Below are positions 1 through 8,267 of a DNA stretch of 64,000 nucleotides, in pieces. How positions within the stretch are numbered: the stretch's first letter is position 1; each line of letters begins with the position of its first letter. The position numbers and the translations under genes were made by a program. Source of the stretch: Sediminitomix flava (GTDB taxonomy: Bacteria; Bacteroidota; Bacteroidia; Cytophagales; Flammeovirgaceae); assembly GCF_003149185.1 (NCBI RefSeq), contig NZ_QGDO01000002.1, positions 744,001-808,000 on the forward strand, given 5' to 3'. Under the pieces are notes generated by a model. It did not search any database. It saw only the letters and a list, made by a program, of their open reading frames with translations, and had not been told where the DNA came from.

Positions 1-1270
1 CCAACTGATCTTCATAAACTCCTACATCTCCACCTGTTTCGTGATGACCAATCAAGAACATATCATGATCTTGTGCATATTTAGTAAGCTCTTGCATATC
101 AAAATCAGGATAAGGAGTGGTAAAATTGAAGTTTTTCCAACCTCTCTCCCATCCATAATTCCAACCTTCTACAAGCAATCCTTTCATTTCGTGTTTGCTC
201 GCAAAGTCAATGTATTTCTTAACATTCTCGGTATTTGCAGCGTGTTTTTTATCAATCCCTTTTCCAGCCTTAAATGCATCTTTTTGTTCTTGTAAAGATA
301 GATGTTCTAAATCTGCTGCGTTTTTATTTTCCCAAGTACCTTTATTCAAGTGCATTTCCCACCAAATACCCATATACTTAGCAGGATGAATCCATGAAGT
401 ATCTTCAATTTTATTTGGCTCATTCAAGTTGACAATCATCTGAGATTCGATCAATGCACCAGCTGTTTCAGCAATTTGTACCGTACGCCAAGGTGTTTTC
501 ATTGGCGCAGCATGTTTTACTTTTACAGGACTATCTGGGCTGATTGGCACAAGTTGAGAAACTAAGACATTCGAACTATCTTTATTCAATAGTGTCATGC
601 CAGCAAAATCAGTAAGTGCTGCTTCATGGATACTCAAATAAAGACTGTCTTGCGTTCTGAAGGTAGCGGGTGTATTTGCCGATGGCATTTCTGATAGTTT
701 TGTTTCTTGATATCTTAACTCATAAGAATCAAACTGTGCTTTTTGCCACCAAGCAGTAGGATCGCCTACAAGTCTGAACTCCGTCACTTCATCCAAAATC
801 TCGAATTCCTTTAGGTTTGCCTGCTCTGGGAATTCAAATCTAAAAGCGATACCATCATCATAAGCCCTGAAGACCAACTTCATTTCTTTTGCTATTGCAC
901 CTTTCTGTGTAAGCGTCAAAATCAATTCTTCTGCTTTATTGGTAAATTCAGCATATTCACCCCAAACTGGAGTCCATATTTCATCAATAGAATTCTCTTC
1001 AACAGCAACCAATTCAAAATTGGATGACATATCAATAGAATCGCCAAACTCAAATCCCAATTTCGAAGATTCAATAACTGCGACATCCCCTCTGAATACT
1101 TGATAAGTCGGTTCTCCGTCCGAGTTCAACGAAAATTCAATTCTATTTTTTCCATCAGGAGAAGATACGGTTGTATCAAAGTTTTTTACACTCTCTTTGT
1201 TACAAGAAAACAAAACAGCCAAACTAAGGCTAAGTGTGATAAACGTGGTTAAGTTTCTTATTATTTTCAT
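1..1270 (-). CDS. GH97 family alpha-glucosidase-like lipoprotein (3' end outside window)
   Basis: This is the N-terminal part (about 423 residues) of a glycoside hydrolase family 97 protein; the reading frame is open to the window edge. It begins with a lipoprotein-type signal ending in LFSC, then an N-terminal beta-sandwich beginning with a 'SPDGKNRIEFSL' strand, and reaches the catalytic barrel with LLVEGWNYGWE, TPYPDFD and IGHHETGGD. In the characterised SusB enzyme the HHE glutamate belongs to the catalytic base set of the inverting subgroup, so an alpha-glucosidase on starch or maltooligosaccharides is likely. The protein should sit in the periplasm or outer membrane. The ATG was chosen because it gives a complete lipoprotein signal. 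It is divergent from the methyltransferase gene, and a 14-bp palindrome lies just upstream. Family assignment is firm; substrate is inferred. Confidence 0.88.
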   Translation of the reverse strand, partial: MKIIRNLTTFITLSLSLAVLFSCNKESVKNFDTTVSSPDGKNRIEFSLNSDGEPTYQVFRGDVAVIESSKLGFEFGDSIDMSSNFELVAVEENSIDEIWTPVWGEYAEFTNKAEELILTLTQKGAIAKEMKLVFRAYDDGIAFRFEFPEQANLKEFEILDEVTEFRLVGDPTAWWQKAQFDSYELRYQETKLSEMPSANTPATFRTQDSLYLSIHEAALTDFAGMTLLNKDSSNVLVSQLVPISPDSPVKVKHAAPMKTPWRTVQIAETAGALIESQMIVNLNEPNKIEDTSWIHPAKYMGIWWEMHLNKGTWENKNAADLEHLSLQEQKDAFKAGKGIDKKHAANTENVKKYIDFASKHEMKGLLVEGWNYGWERGWKNFNFTTPYPDFDMQELTKYAQDHDMFLIGHHETGGDVGVYEDQL

Positions 1271-1294
1271 ATTTTTGACAGCGTTAGTTGTGAG

Positions 1295-1308
1295 CAAGTT
1301 GCAACTTG
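1295..1308. promoter_or_regulatory. Perfect 14-bp palindrome upstream of GH97 gene
   Basis: The sequence CAAGTTGCAACTTG is a perfect palindrome about 25 bp upstream of the GH97 start codon, in the divergent promoter region. A dimeric repressor operator is plausible, but no regulator is encoded nearby and it has no T-tract that would make it a terminator. Confidence 0.35.
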
Positions 1309-1436
1309 AAGGAAGTTTTAAGAATGATAAAAATTACCTTTTTACACTTCAAGGAATTTCGAGTAGATCAATAATATCGTTTTCATTTGAAAATCACATG
1401 ATTGGAGAACAAAAAAAGTAGTAAATAGAAGCCCTT

Positions 1437-1922
1437 ATGCAAGACCAAACGTATTATACATATTTACAATCTCCGATCGGTTGGATTGAAATTGAGAGTT
1501 CTTCTGTTGGAATTACATCTTTGCGCTTCACCGAATCGGAACCTCAGAGAGAAAAAATCGAGAATAAAATCACGTTACAATGTAAAACTGAATTGGAAGA
1601 ATACTTCAGAAAAGAACGTAAACAATTCAGTGTTTCATTAGCTCCTGAAGGAAGTGAATTCCAACAAAAAGTTTGGAAAGCCTTGAATGAAATTCCATAT
1701 GGAACAACGACTTCTTACGGTAAAATAGCGGAGATTTTGGGTGATCCGCATGCGGTTCGAGCAGTCGGAAAAGCCAACGGAAGTAACCCTATCGCGATCA
1801 TTGTTCCTTGCCACAGAGTAATTGGCGCTTCTGGAAACCTCACAGGTTATGCTTGGGGCTTGGACAAAAAGCAATGGCTTCTCAAATTGGAGCAAGCAGC
1901 TTTTCAGACAACTCTATTTTAA
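1437..1922 (+). CDS. ogt: Methylated-DNA--[protein]-cysteine S-methyltransferase
   Basis: This is a suicide DNA-repair protein that transfers the alkyl group from O6-alkylguanine (and O4-alkylthymine) to its own cysteine. The 161 residues match the single-domain Ogt type. There is a short N-terminal ribonuclease-like domain, then the DNA-binding and active-site domain with [35 protein letters not shown] and the catalytic PCHRV motif followed by [17 protein letters not shown]. It lacks the Ada-type zinc-binding methyl-phosphotriester sensor and AraC domain, so it is a repair enzyme only. It is transcribed away from the GH97 gene and appears to be a single-gene unit. The ATG follows the divergent promoter region. 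Confidence 0.96.
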   Translation: MQDQTYYTYLQSPIGWIEIESSSVGITSLRFTESEPQREKIENKITLQCKTELEEYFRKERKQFSVSLAPEGSEFQQKVWKALNEIPYGTTTSYGKIAEILGDPHAVRAVGKANGSNPIAIIVPCHRVIGASGNLTGYAWGLDKKQWLLKLEQAAFQTTLF

Positions 1923-2015
1923 AATCCCTTTACCTACATAAAAACACTTTATCGTCTTTTTACTTGTTTAAAAGGGATAAAAATTGAATTAAGATCAATA
2001 GATTCTAACTAGACT

Positions 2016-3896
2016 ATGAAATATATACACATACTTCTTTTTTCTTTTCTAATGTCCTTTTCGCTATCTGTAGTCGCTCAAAAAAAGGGACAAATAAGTT
2101 CTGTTGAACTCTCGATAGAAGAGAAAAAGCCTTACATCACGACTTATAAAGGACTTTTTTACCTAAGATCAATTTCACAAAACAGCTTTGAACTAGGTAT
2201 CAAAAATGCACCTTTGAAAGAAACTGCTCCTCTTCTATTATTAGATTTTGAGGAAGATATTTATAGCAGTTCGCCATTCTTTGGTGTTTCATATTTGCAC
2301 TTCACCTCTGAAGACCAAAAAGAAGAGACTACTGCTATTACAACAGCTCAAGGAGGACGAATCCATAAAATTTCAAAAACTAAAAAGCAGCTGCCATTCA
2401 ATATTCAGACTACAGAAAGTATCAAAAATTCTGAGATTGAGTTTGTCGCTTCTGAAAAGCTTCTAAAGATCAAACTCACGGATGAATTAGGAGATTACTT
2501 CATTGTTTTTTCATTACCTAAAAAAATAGCTACTGCTAACTTTTCTGATGGCAAAGGACAATCTTCTGGCACATCTTTAAAAGGGGCACAACTTTCTGCT
2601 AGCTTTGAATTCCCTCAAAAAAAGAAAAAGAGTCTAAATATTGATATCGCTGTTTCTACCAAATCTTTTGAAAAGGCTATAGCCCAACTTAAGAACGATG
2701 TCACGGCCTATTCGACAGATCAATTAATGTTGAGTTCGTTCAGCACATGGAAACTATTTGGTGATGAATTCGAGTTTCAGCCCAATGATGAACTTAAAAT
2801 GAAGTTCTTCAATCCTCTTTACCTTATTTACAGAAATCTCTCTGTAGAAGATGGAATTTACAATCCTTATGCACTACCAACTGATTGTCATTCTGTAGCT
2901 TTAATTTCCTTACTCAATCCTTCAATTTCTACAGAACTCGCTTCAAGTATTTGGGCTAATACTGCTGAGAAGCAAGAATTACCTAGTTTACCTGCTCAAA
3001 CACTAATGGCAATTCATCCTTCAAAAGACCTTGAGCTTTTGGCCAAAGTGAAGACACTCTATCAAAATACAACTTCATTTATGCCTATTCAAGAAGCCTA
3101 TCAGAATTATATCAATGCTAGTATTTTAGCTCATTTAGGTGAAAGAAGTAGTGCGAGAAGCTTGTATCAAGAAGCATTCAAGTTTAGAAGATTGATGAAT
3201 GATCAACATGAAGCAATTCTTGATACAAACGGGAAACCTTTAGAGAAACCAGAAAAACTCATTCTACCCTATGATCTAATGCCTGAAAAAGGAGCAACAT
3301 CAGTTGCTAGTTTATATGCAGAAATGGAAAAAGGTAGTTTCACTTCAGAAGAAGCACTTCAACTTTCAGAAGTTATCGGAATGTATCCAATTCTTCCTAC
3401 TGCTCAATATTACAGTATTAGTGTTCCAAAACTTGATGTACTAAAAAGTGAAAACTTACAAATCAAAAAAGATGGAAGTGAAAAATATATTGGCGAGCTA
3501 AAATTAAATGGGGAGCTACAAACAAATGCCTATATCCAAATAAAAAAGCCCGATACTAGTCTCGAAATAATGACTAACGCTGAGGCTAAAGAGCTAAAAC
3601 TTGTTCCTAGCTTTACTGAAAGAACATCATTTAATTATGAAGCTAAAACGTTTATGCCTTTTACTCTTTCAGATACTGATAGTTTTGAGGATAAACTGAA
3701 AATTGATCTTAGCTGTAATGATGAAGGAGCAGAAATGTATTACACTGTTGATGGTAGCGAGCCGTCTTTAGATTCAAGAAAATATACCATTCCATTCTTT
3801 ATCACGAAAGATTGTACCCTAAAAGTAAAAGCGATTAAAAATGGCATGTCTTGGAGTGATACGTTAGAGAAGCAATATACTCGAACAGATAAATAG
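2016..3896 (+). CDS. Secreted protein of unknown function with C-terminal chitobiase/Fn3-like domain
   Basis: The 626-residue protein starts with a signal peptide (about residues 1-21, ending VVAQ). The last 60 or so residues (LSCNDEGAEMYYTVDGSEPS through TLKVKAIKNGMSWS) look like the small beta-sandwich found at the C terminus of chitobiases and many Bacteroidota carbohydrate-active enzymes (Fn3-associated/CHB_HEX_C type). The middle (about 230-460) is helix-rich, with DGIYNPYALPTDCHSVAL followed by repeated helical segments, reminiscent of an alpha/alpha toroid, but I see no catalytic motif I can name. It stands alone between ogt and a convergent lipoprotein gene. A carbohydrate-related surface or periplasmic role is only inferred from the C-terminal domain. 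Confidence 0.6.
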   Translation: MKYIHILLFSFLMSFSLSVVAQKKGQISSVELSIEEKKPYITTYKGLFYLRSISQNSFELGIKNAPLKETAPLLLLDFEEDIYSSSPFFGVSYLHFTSEDQKEETTAITTAQGGRIHKISKTKKQLPFNIQTTESIKNSEIEFVASEKLLKIKLTDELGDYFIVFSLPKKIATANFSDGKGQSSGTSLKGAQLSASFEFPQKKKKSLNIDIAVSTKSFEKAIAQLKNDVTAYSTDQLMLSSFSTWKLFGDEFEFQPNDELKMKFFNPLYLIYRNLSVEDGIYNPYALPTDCHSVALISLLNPSISTELASSIWANTAEKQELPSLPAQTLMAIHPSKDLELLAKVKTLYQNTTSFMPIQEAYQNYINASILAHLGERSSARSLYQEAFKFRRLMNDQHEAILDTNGKPLEKPEKLILPYDLMPEKGATSVASLYAEMEKGSFTSEEALQLSEVIGMYPILPTAQYYSISVPKLDVLKSENLQIKKDGSEKYIGELKLNGELQTNAYIQIKKPDTSLEIMTNAEAKELKLVPSFTERTSFNYEAKTFMPFTLSDTDSFEDKLKIDLSCNDEGAEMYYTVDGSEPSLDSRKYTIPFFITKDCTLKVKAIKNGMSWSDTLEKQYTRTDK

Positions 3897-3921
3897 TATT
3901 CGAAACTTATTCAAAAAAAGA

Positions 3922-3950
3922 GTCCTCATTCATTAAATTTGAATGAGGAC
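3922..3950. terminator. Bidirectional intrinsic terminator
   Basis: An 11-bp perfect stem (GTCCTCATTCA with its complement) and a 7-nt loop, flanked by A-rich sequence on the left and T-rich sequence on the right, sits between two convergent genes and can serve both. Confidence 0.85.
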
Positions 3951-3957
3951 ATTTTTA

Positions 3958-5238
3958 TTAGTCTTGAAATAAATTATTTTCTTTTGACTTTTCATACCAA
4001 TCAGTATTAGAATCACCCCCCGATCGTCCCCACTCTCTAAATTCAGGAAATGCCAAAATGATGTTCACCCCTTCTTTCGTATGCTTAAAATCTTCATCAC
4101 CAATAATCATCTCTATTCCCCAAGGATGATTCTCAGATGATTTATACCAAATATCCTCCAATGGAATACTTGCATCTGCTTCCGTTCCAAAATAAGCATC
4201 ATTCGCTGCAGATGTTGGCGGAAAAAACGGTAAATGCACTTCCTTGCCTCTATCCCACCTATCAAACAAATAAATCATTGTACACATATTCGTAGGAATA
4301 GTTGAAGATGGGGAGAATGACACTTCAAACCTTGTTGTATCAGGTGTATGCGTCGGTCCTTCGCCATTATTATTATAAAACTCTGATTGAATAAAATGTA
4401 AGTCTTCAGTCACATAAACCCCTGCCGTATAAAGAGCATCATGCATTTTTACTGTTTCTCCACCTGTCACATCAGATACGATATTGGAAGGTAGAGACTT
4501 GTACATAATTTTATCCGCAGTGCTTTCATCTCTGACAAACTGAAAGCCTAAACCATGTCTATTAATACCACCTACGGCATCCAAAATCAATTCATAGTTT
4601 CCCTTGTAAAGTTGATTTTCTGAATTGAAATGATGCTTTTGGTTAAAGCGGAGCACTAGATCATTGAAATCAAAATCACCTTGTTCGGGCCATAAATCTT
4701 CCATAGCCACCACTTTATAACCTTTGTAAGGAATTTTATAGCTAATGGCTAATTCAGGATTAGTTGGTGCGTCATCTTCTGAGTCTACCACGCCATCCAA
4801 ATCTGAATCCATCTCACTTATACTCGGTTTATTTCCAAAATAAGGATCGAAAGATGTATCAGCTAGCTGTCCAAAAGTGAAATCGCCCGATTGATTTTTG
4901 GGATAGATTTTGACTAAATTCTGTGACGGAATGTCTAGATATAGGGTTCCTGTTCCGATAGGTAACTCCAAATAAAATGAAGACAAATCTGAATGTATAA
5001 TTTGAGCAGCGACTAAGCTTCCATTCTCATCTCTGACATTTACTCTTTTGTTTTCTAGCTCTAGTCCTAGATCAGAAAAGTCGATGTTTACAAACTGTTT
5101 TTGAGAAAGTGACCATGAAAAATTATCTGGAACACTAATCGATTGGAAAGATGGTGGGTCTGGGTCGTCACTTGAAAATAGACAAGAGGATAAACCTACG
5201 AGCATAGCCGTAGGAAGTAATAATGCTGTTAGTCTCAT
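3958..5238 (-). CDS. LruC domain-containing lipoprotein
   Basis: This is a 426-residue surface or periplasmic lipoprotein with lipobox LVGLSSC (Cys19). After a beta-rich N-terminal region there is a short acidic calcium-binding loop of thrombospondin-3 type (DSDLDGVVDSEDDAP, about residues 144-158). The LruC (DUF4842-type) domain follows, recognised by LWPEQGDFDFNDLVLRFN and by the ELILDAVGGINRHGLGFQF strand pattern. LruC proteins are common as lipoproteins in Leptospira and Bacteroidota; their molecular function is not established. It is convergent with the preceding gene and divergent from the EEP gene, so it is probably monocistronic. Domain call is good, role unknown. Confidence 0.85.
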   Translation of the reverse strand: MRLTALLLPTAMLVGLSSCLFSSDDPDPPSFQSISVPDNFSWSLSQKQFVNIDFSDLGLELENKRVNVRDENGSLVAAQIIHSDLSSFYLELPIGTGTLYLDIPSQNLVKIYPKNQSGDFTFGQLADTSFDPYFGNKPSISEMDSDLDGVVDSEDDAPTNPELAISYKIPYKGYKVVAMEDLWPEQGDFDFNDLVLRFNQKHHFNSENQLYKGNYELILDAVGGINRHGLGFQFVRDESTADKIMYKSLPSNIVSDVTGGETVKMHDALYTAGVYVTEDLHFIQSEFYNNNGEGPTHTPDTTRFEVSFSPSSTIPTNMCTMIYLFDRWDRGKEVHLPFFPPTSAANDAYFGTEADASIPLEDIWYKSSENHPWGIEMIIGDEDFKHTKEGVNIILAFPEFREWGRSGGDSNTDWYEKSKENNLFQD

Positions 5239-5432
5239 GTTTGGTTTGTTAGTTTTGATTCTGAAACAACAGAACCAATTATTGAGTTTATAGGGGGCTA
5301 AATTGTCTGCAAACTTTATATTAATTAAAGATTTATTTCATAAAACTTTATTTTCAATATTCTTTTTTAAACTAATAGGTAAATAGATTTGCAGATTAGT
5401 TTTTGTATCGACGATTTTTTACAGATTATTTC

Positions 5433-6491
5433 ATGAAAAAATTATTCAGAGCTTTGCTAGTTGCCATTATCTTACTGTTTTTAAGTGTTATCATATTCTT
5501 CTTTTGGGCAAAATCTCCTAATTTACCCAAGCAAGAGTATGCTACTACAAAGGTTTTTGAGGATATTTCAGATGCTACAAATTCATCTGATACCATACAA
5601 ATTGTCAGTTATAATCTTGGATACTTATCTGGTATGACAAACAATGAACCTGTAAGACCTACCCAAGAATTCTATGATAAGAACCTTAAGAAGGCAAAAG
5701 AAGTCATAAAATCTATAGATGCAGATATTATAGGATTTCAAGAAATTGACTATGGTAGTAAACGTTCTTACGAAGTAGACCAGCTTGATCAGATGGCTCA
5801 TGCTAGCGGACTGAAATACGCTGCTCAAGCTGTCAATTGGGATAAAACCTATGTGCCTTATCCTTACCTCCCGGTCACAGTACATTTTGGTAAAATTATT
5901 TCAGGGCAATCTATATTGAGTAAATTCCCTATTCTGTCTCACGAAAGAGTAGTTTTAGAAAAAGTAGCTTCCGCACCATTTTATTACAATGCCATTTATT
6001 TAGATCGACTTTTACAAATCAGTAAAATAGCATTGAATGGACAGGAAGTTATTTTCATGAATATTCATACAGAAGCTTTTGACAAACCAACTCGCGTAAA
6101 ACAGACGCAGTTTATTTATGAGCAGTTTAAAAAATATGCAAAAGAATTTCCTGTCATCTTAGTCGGTGATTTTAACTCTCATCCAGTCTCTGAATCCGCT
6201 GATGAAGCTGCCATTCAAATCTTCTTAAAAGACAATGAAATAGGCTCTTCTTGTCCATCAGAACTTTTAGGAAAACAAGAAATGATGACTTACCCTTCAG
6301 ACCAACCAAAAGAACAATTAGACTATATTTTCTTTACTAAAGCTCATTTTAAGCAATTGGAATGGAAAGTTCTTTATGAGTTTGGAGAAGTATCTGATCA
6401 CCTGCCAATCAGTGTAAAGCTTGCCTTCAAAAATGAAGAGGCAAATGCCCAACAATTTGACAAAAGTTCAGTTTATAAATCAACGAAGTAA
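5433..6491 (+). CDS. Membrane-anchored endonuclease/exonuclease/phosphatase family protein
   Basis: This is a metal-dependent phosphodiesterase of the EEP (DNase I-like) fold with a single N-terminal membrane anchor (about residues 8-26), placing the domain in the periplasm. The conserved set is present when counted from the chosen ATG: Asn61 in SYNLGY, Glu104 in GFQEID, His212 in MNIHTEAF, Asp246 and Asn248 in VGDFNSH, and a C-terminal SDHLPI. An upstream in-frame TTG would add ten residues, but the ATG directly before MKKLFRALL gives a normal signal anchor, so I prefer it. The substrate could be DNA, RNA, phosphoinositide or another phosphodiester; the sequence does not decide this. It probably forms a short unit with the SanA-like gene downstream. 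Confidence 0.88.
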   Translation: MKKLFRALLVAIILLFLSVIIFFFWAKSPNLPKQEYATTKVFEDISDATNSSDTIQIVSYNLGYLSGMTNNEPVRPTQEFYDKNLKKAKEVIKSIDADIIGFQEIDYGSKRSYEVDQLDQMAHASGLKYAAQAVNWDKTYVPYPYLPVTVHFGKIISGQSILSKFPILSHERVVLEKVASAPFYYNAIYLDRLLQISKIALNGQEVIFMNIHTEAFDKPTRVKQTQFIYEQFKKYAKEFPVILVGDFNSHPVSESADEAAIQIFLKDNEIGSSCPSELLGKQEMMTYPSDQPKEQLDYIFFTKAHFKQLEWKVLYEFGEVSDHLPISVKLAFKNEEANAQQFDKSSVYKSTK

Positions 6492-6511
6492 TATTTCTCA
6501 TTTTAATCATT

Positions 6512-6544
6512 CACTGATGCTTTCTATATTTGAGGGCATCAGTG
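6512..6544 (+). terminator. Hairpin after EEP gene, weak terminator
   Basis: A 9-bp perfect stem (CACTGATGC/GCATCAGTG) follows the stop codon. The downstream tract (TCTAATTTG) is only partly T-rich, so termination may be incomplete. Confidence 0.5.
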
Positions 6545-6651
6545 TCTAATTTGTGGATAAACCTAATTAATTATAATATTTCAATGTTTAGAGAACTTAA
6601 TTCATTTTAATCGTTTTCTTACATAGGATAAGCCCGTAATGATTACATAAA

Positions 6652-7356
6652 ATGAACAAACTTTGGTCTAGGAAAATATTAATATCAACTATTAGTGTAC
6701 TTGTACTTATTGTTGGAGTAATTACATTTAGCTACTTCACAATTGAGTTTAAGGCAGCCCCGTTTATCTACAAAGATGTAGATGCTCTACCGAAACAAGA
6801 GGTTGGGCTGATTTTGGGTACCAGTAAAAAACTAGCTAACGGTAGCTCAAATCCATATTTCACTAATCGTATTGAAGCCGCGACCAAGTTATTTCAAGAG
6901 AAAAAAGTCAAATACCTTATCGTAAGTGGGGACAATCGCACCCATTATTACAACGAACCACGAGACATGTACCAGGCATTAGTCAAAAACGGAATTCCAG
7001 AAGATGTGATTTACATGGATTATGCTGGTTTTCGCACACTCGATTCTGTCATTCGTTGTAAAGAAATTTTCGGACAAGATAGCTTTATTGTGATATCTCA
7101 ACCATTCCACAATAAGAGAGCTATTTACCTTTCCCGCCAATCGGGTATTCAAGCATATGGATATAATGCAAAAGATGTTTCGGCTCAAAGAGGTGTCAAA
7201 GTCCAAGTTCGAGAAGTATTTGCCCGAGTTAAAGCACTCCTTGATGTTTATTTTGAAGTAGAACCTAAATTTCTAGGGGATCGAATTTATATTGGGGAAC
7301 AAAGAGAACAAGACAAGTCAGCTATTCCTACTAATGAAATAGCTGTAAAATTTTAA
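6652..7356 (+). CDS. sanA: SanA/YdcF-like DUF218 family membrane protein
   Basis: The 234-residue protein has one N-terminal membrane helix (about 9-28) followed by a DUF218 domain. Family marks are VGLILGTSKKLANG, IEAATKLFQ, KYLIVSGDN, EPRDMYQALVKNGIPEDVIYMD, FRTLDSVIRCKEIF, IVISQPFHNKRAIYLSRQ and the C-terminal VREVFARVKALLDVYF. E. coli SanA affects envelope permeability (vancomycin exclusion at high temperature); the biochemical activity of the family is unresolved. The helix should hold the domain in the periplasm. The ATG is the first in-frame and gives a normal signal anchor. It is convergent with the aminotransferase gene. Confidence 0.88.
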   Translation: MNKLWSRKILISTISVLVLIVGVITFSYFTIEFKAAPFIYKDVDALPKQEVGLILGTSKKLANGSSNPYFTNRIEAATKLFQEKKVKYLIVSGDNRTHYYNEPRDMYQALVKNGIPEDVIYMDYAGFRTLDSVIRCKEIFGQDSFIVISQPFHNKRAIYLSRQSGIQAYGYNAKDVSAQRGVKVQVREVFARVKALLDVYFEVEPKFLGDRIYIGEQREQDKSAIPTNEIAVKF

Positions 7357-7377
7357 TTCAATTTAGAAACCTAGTCT

Positions 7378-8208
7378 TTAATCTCTCACAAAGGCTTCAG
7401 AATAATCCTCAAACATTTCAATTAAGTCTTTTGTAACCTCGCCTACTTTTCCATTATTAAAGACTTGTTCTTCTACCTGTCTGATAGGTACAATTTTCTT
7501 TCCTGAACCAGAAATAAAGACTTCTTTGGCACTCTTTAAATCGTCAAGGTATAAGTCTGTTTCTTCAAACTGATATTTTCCTTCTACCATTTTTTTGATG
7601 TGCTTTCTAGTAATCCCTAATAATACATCATCCTTAGCCGTCTTTATCACATTGTTCTGATCTACAATGTAGAAATTACTACGAGTAAGCTCAGACAGTT
7701 TCCCATTCATATGAAATAATACATCTGCGGCACCTGCCTCAGCTAATCTTACTTTCTGATAAATTCCCATCAGATAATTAATAGTCTTCACTTCTGGGAT
7801 ATCTCTTCTATATTCAAGTGTCAGTAATTTCAAGCCTTTTTCATAGGCTTGCATATTCCACTCAATCGCAGGTTCATTATAAATAATTAGACTTGGTTCG
7901 CCAATTTCATAAGACTCTTCGGTGTAACCTCCTGTCAAGATTAAACGAAAAGTACTATCCATTACTTGGTTTTCTTCAATCAATTTTAAAACCTGTTGAT
8001 GAACCTCTTCTTTTGAGAATGGCATCGGTATTCGGAGTGTTGCCGCTGAATTGAAAAATCGGTCTAAATGATCTTCTATAAAAAGTGGCTTTAGGCCAAT
8101 GCATCTGAAATAATCAAAGATTCCATATCCTCTCATTAAAGCTAAATCTCGTACAGAGACTGTTGCATTTTCTTTTGAAGTCAGCTTACCATTTAGTATA
8201 TATTTCAT
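7378..8208 (-). CDS. Class IV PLP-dependent aminotransferase
   Basis: This is a fold-type IV PLP enzyme of the branched-chain aminotransferase / D-amino-acid aminotransferase / aminodeoxychorismate lyase superfamily. Recognisable parts are the N-terminal NGKL..SVRDLALMRGYGIFDYFR, Arg50 in HLDRF, the predicted PLP lysine Lys141 in VKTINYL, Glu173 in LSELTRSNFYIV, and DVLLGITRKHIKKM. The 276-residue length fits the D-AAT/lyase side better than the 300-360 residues usual for IlvE. The exact substrate cannot be set from sequence: branched-chain amino acids, D-alanine or aminodeoxychorismate are all possible. It lies just upstream (in transcription sense) of no same-strand partner and downstream of the kinase array, separated by 59 bp. 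Confidence 0.85.
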   Translation of the reverse strand: MKYILNGKLTSKENATVSVRDLALMRGYGIFDYFRCIGLKPLFIEDHLDRFFNSAATLRIPMPFSKEEVHQQVLKLIEENQVMDSTFRLILTGGYTEESYEIGEPSLIIYNEPAIEWNMQAYEKGLKLLTLEYRRDIPEVKTINYLMGIYQKVRLAEAGAADVLFHMNGKLSELTRSNFYIVDQNNVIKTAKDDVLLGITRKHIKKMVEGKYQFEETDLYLDDLKSAKEVFISGSGKKIVPIRQVEEQVFNNGKVGEVTKDLIEMFEDYSEAFVRD

Positions 8209-8267
8209 AGAAATCTCATTTTTGTTCGTATTCTCAATATGCTAAAAAAGTATCATATTTTACTTTC

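Noticed and set aside
1197-1421. Plus-strand frame across the GH97 start
   Set aside because: It overlaps the GH97 signal peptide and the divergent promoter, and its translation is an arbitrary hydrophobic peptide.
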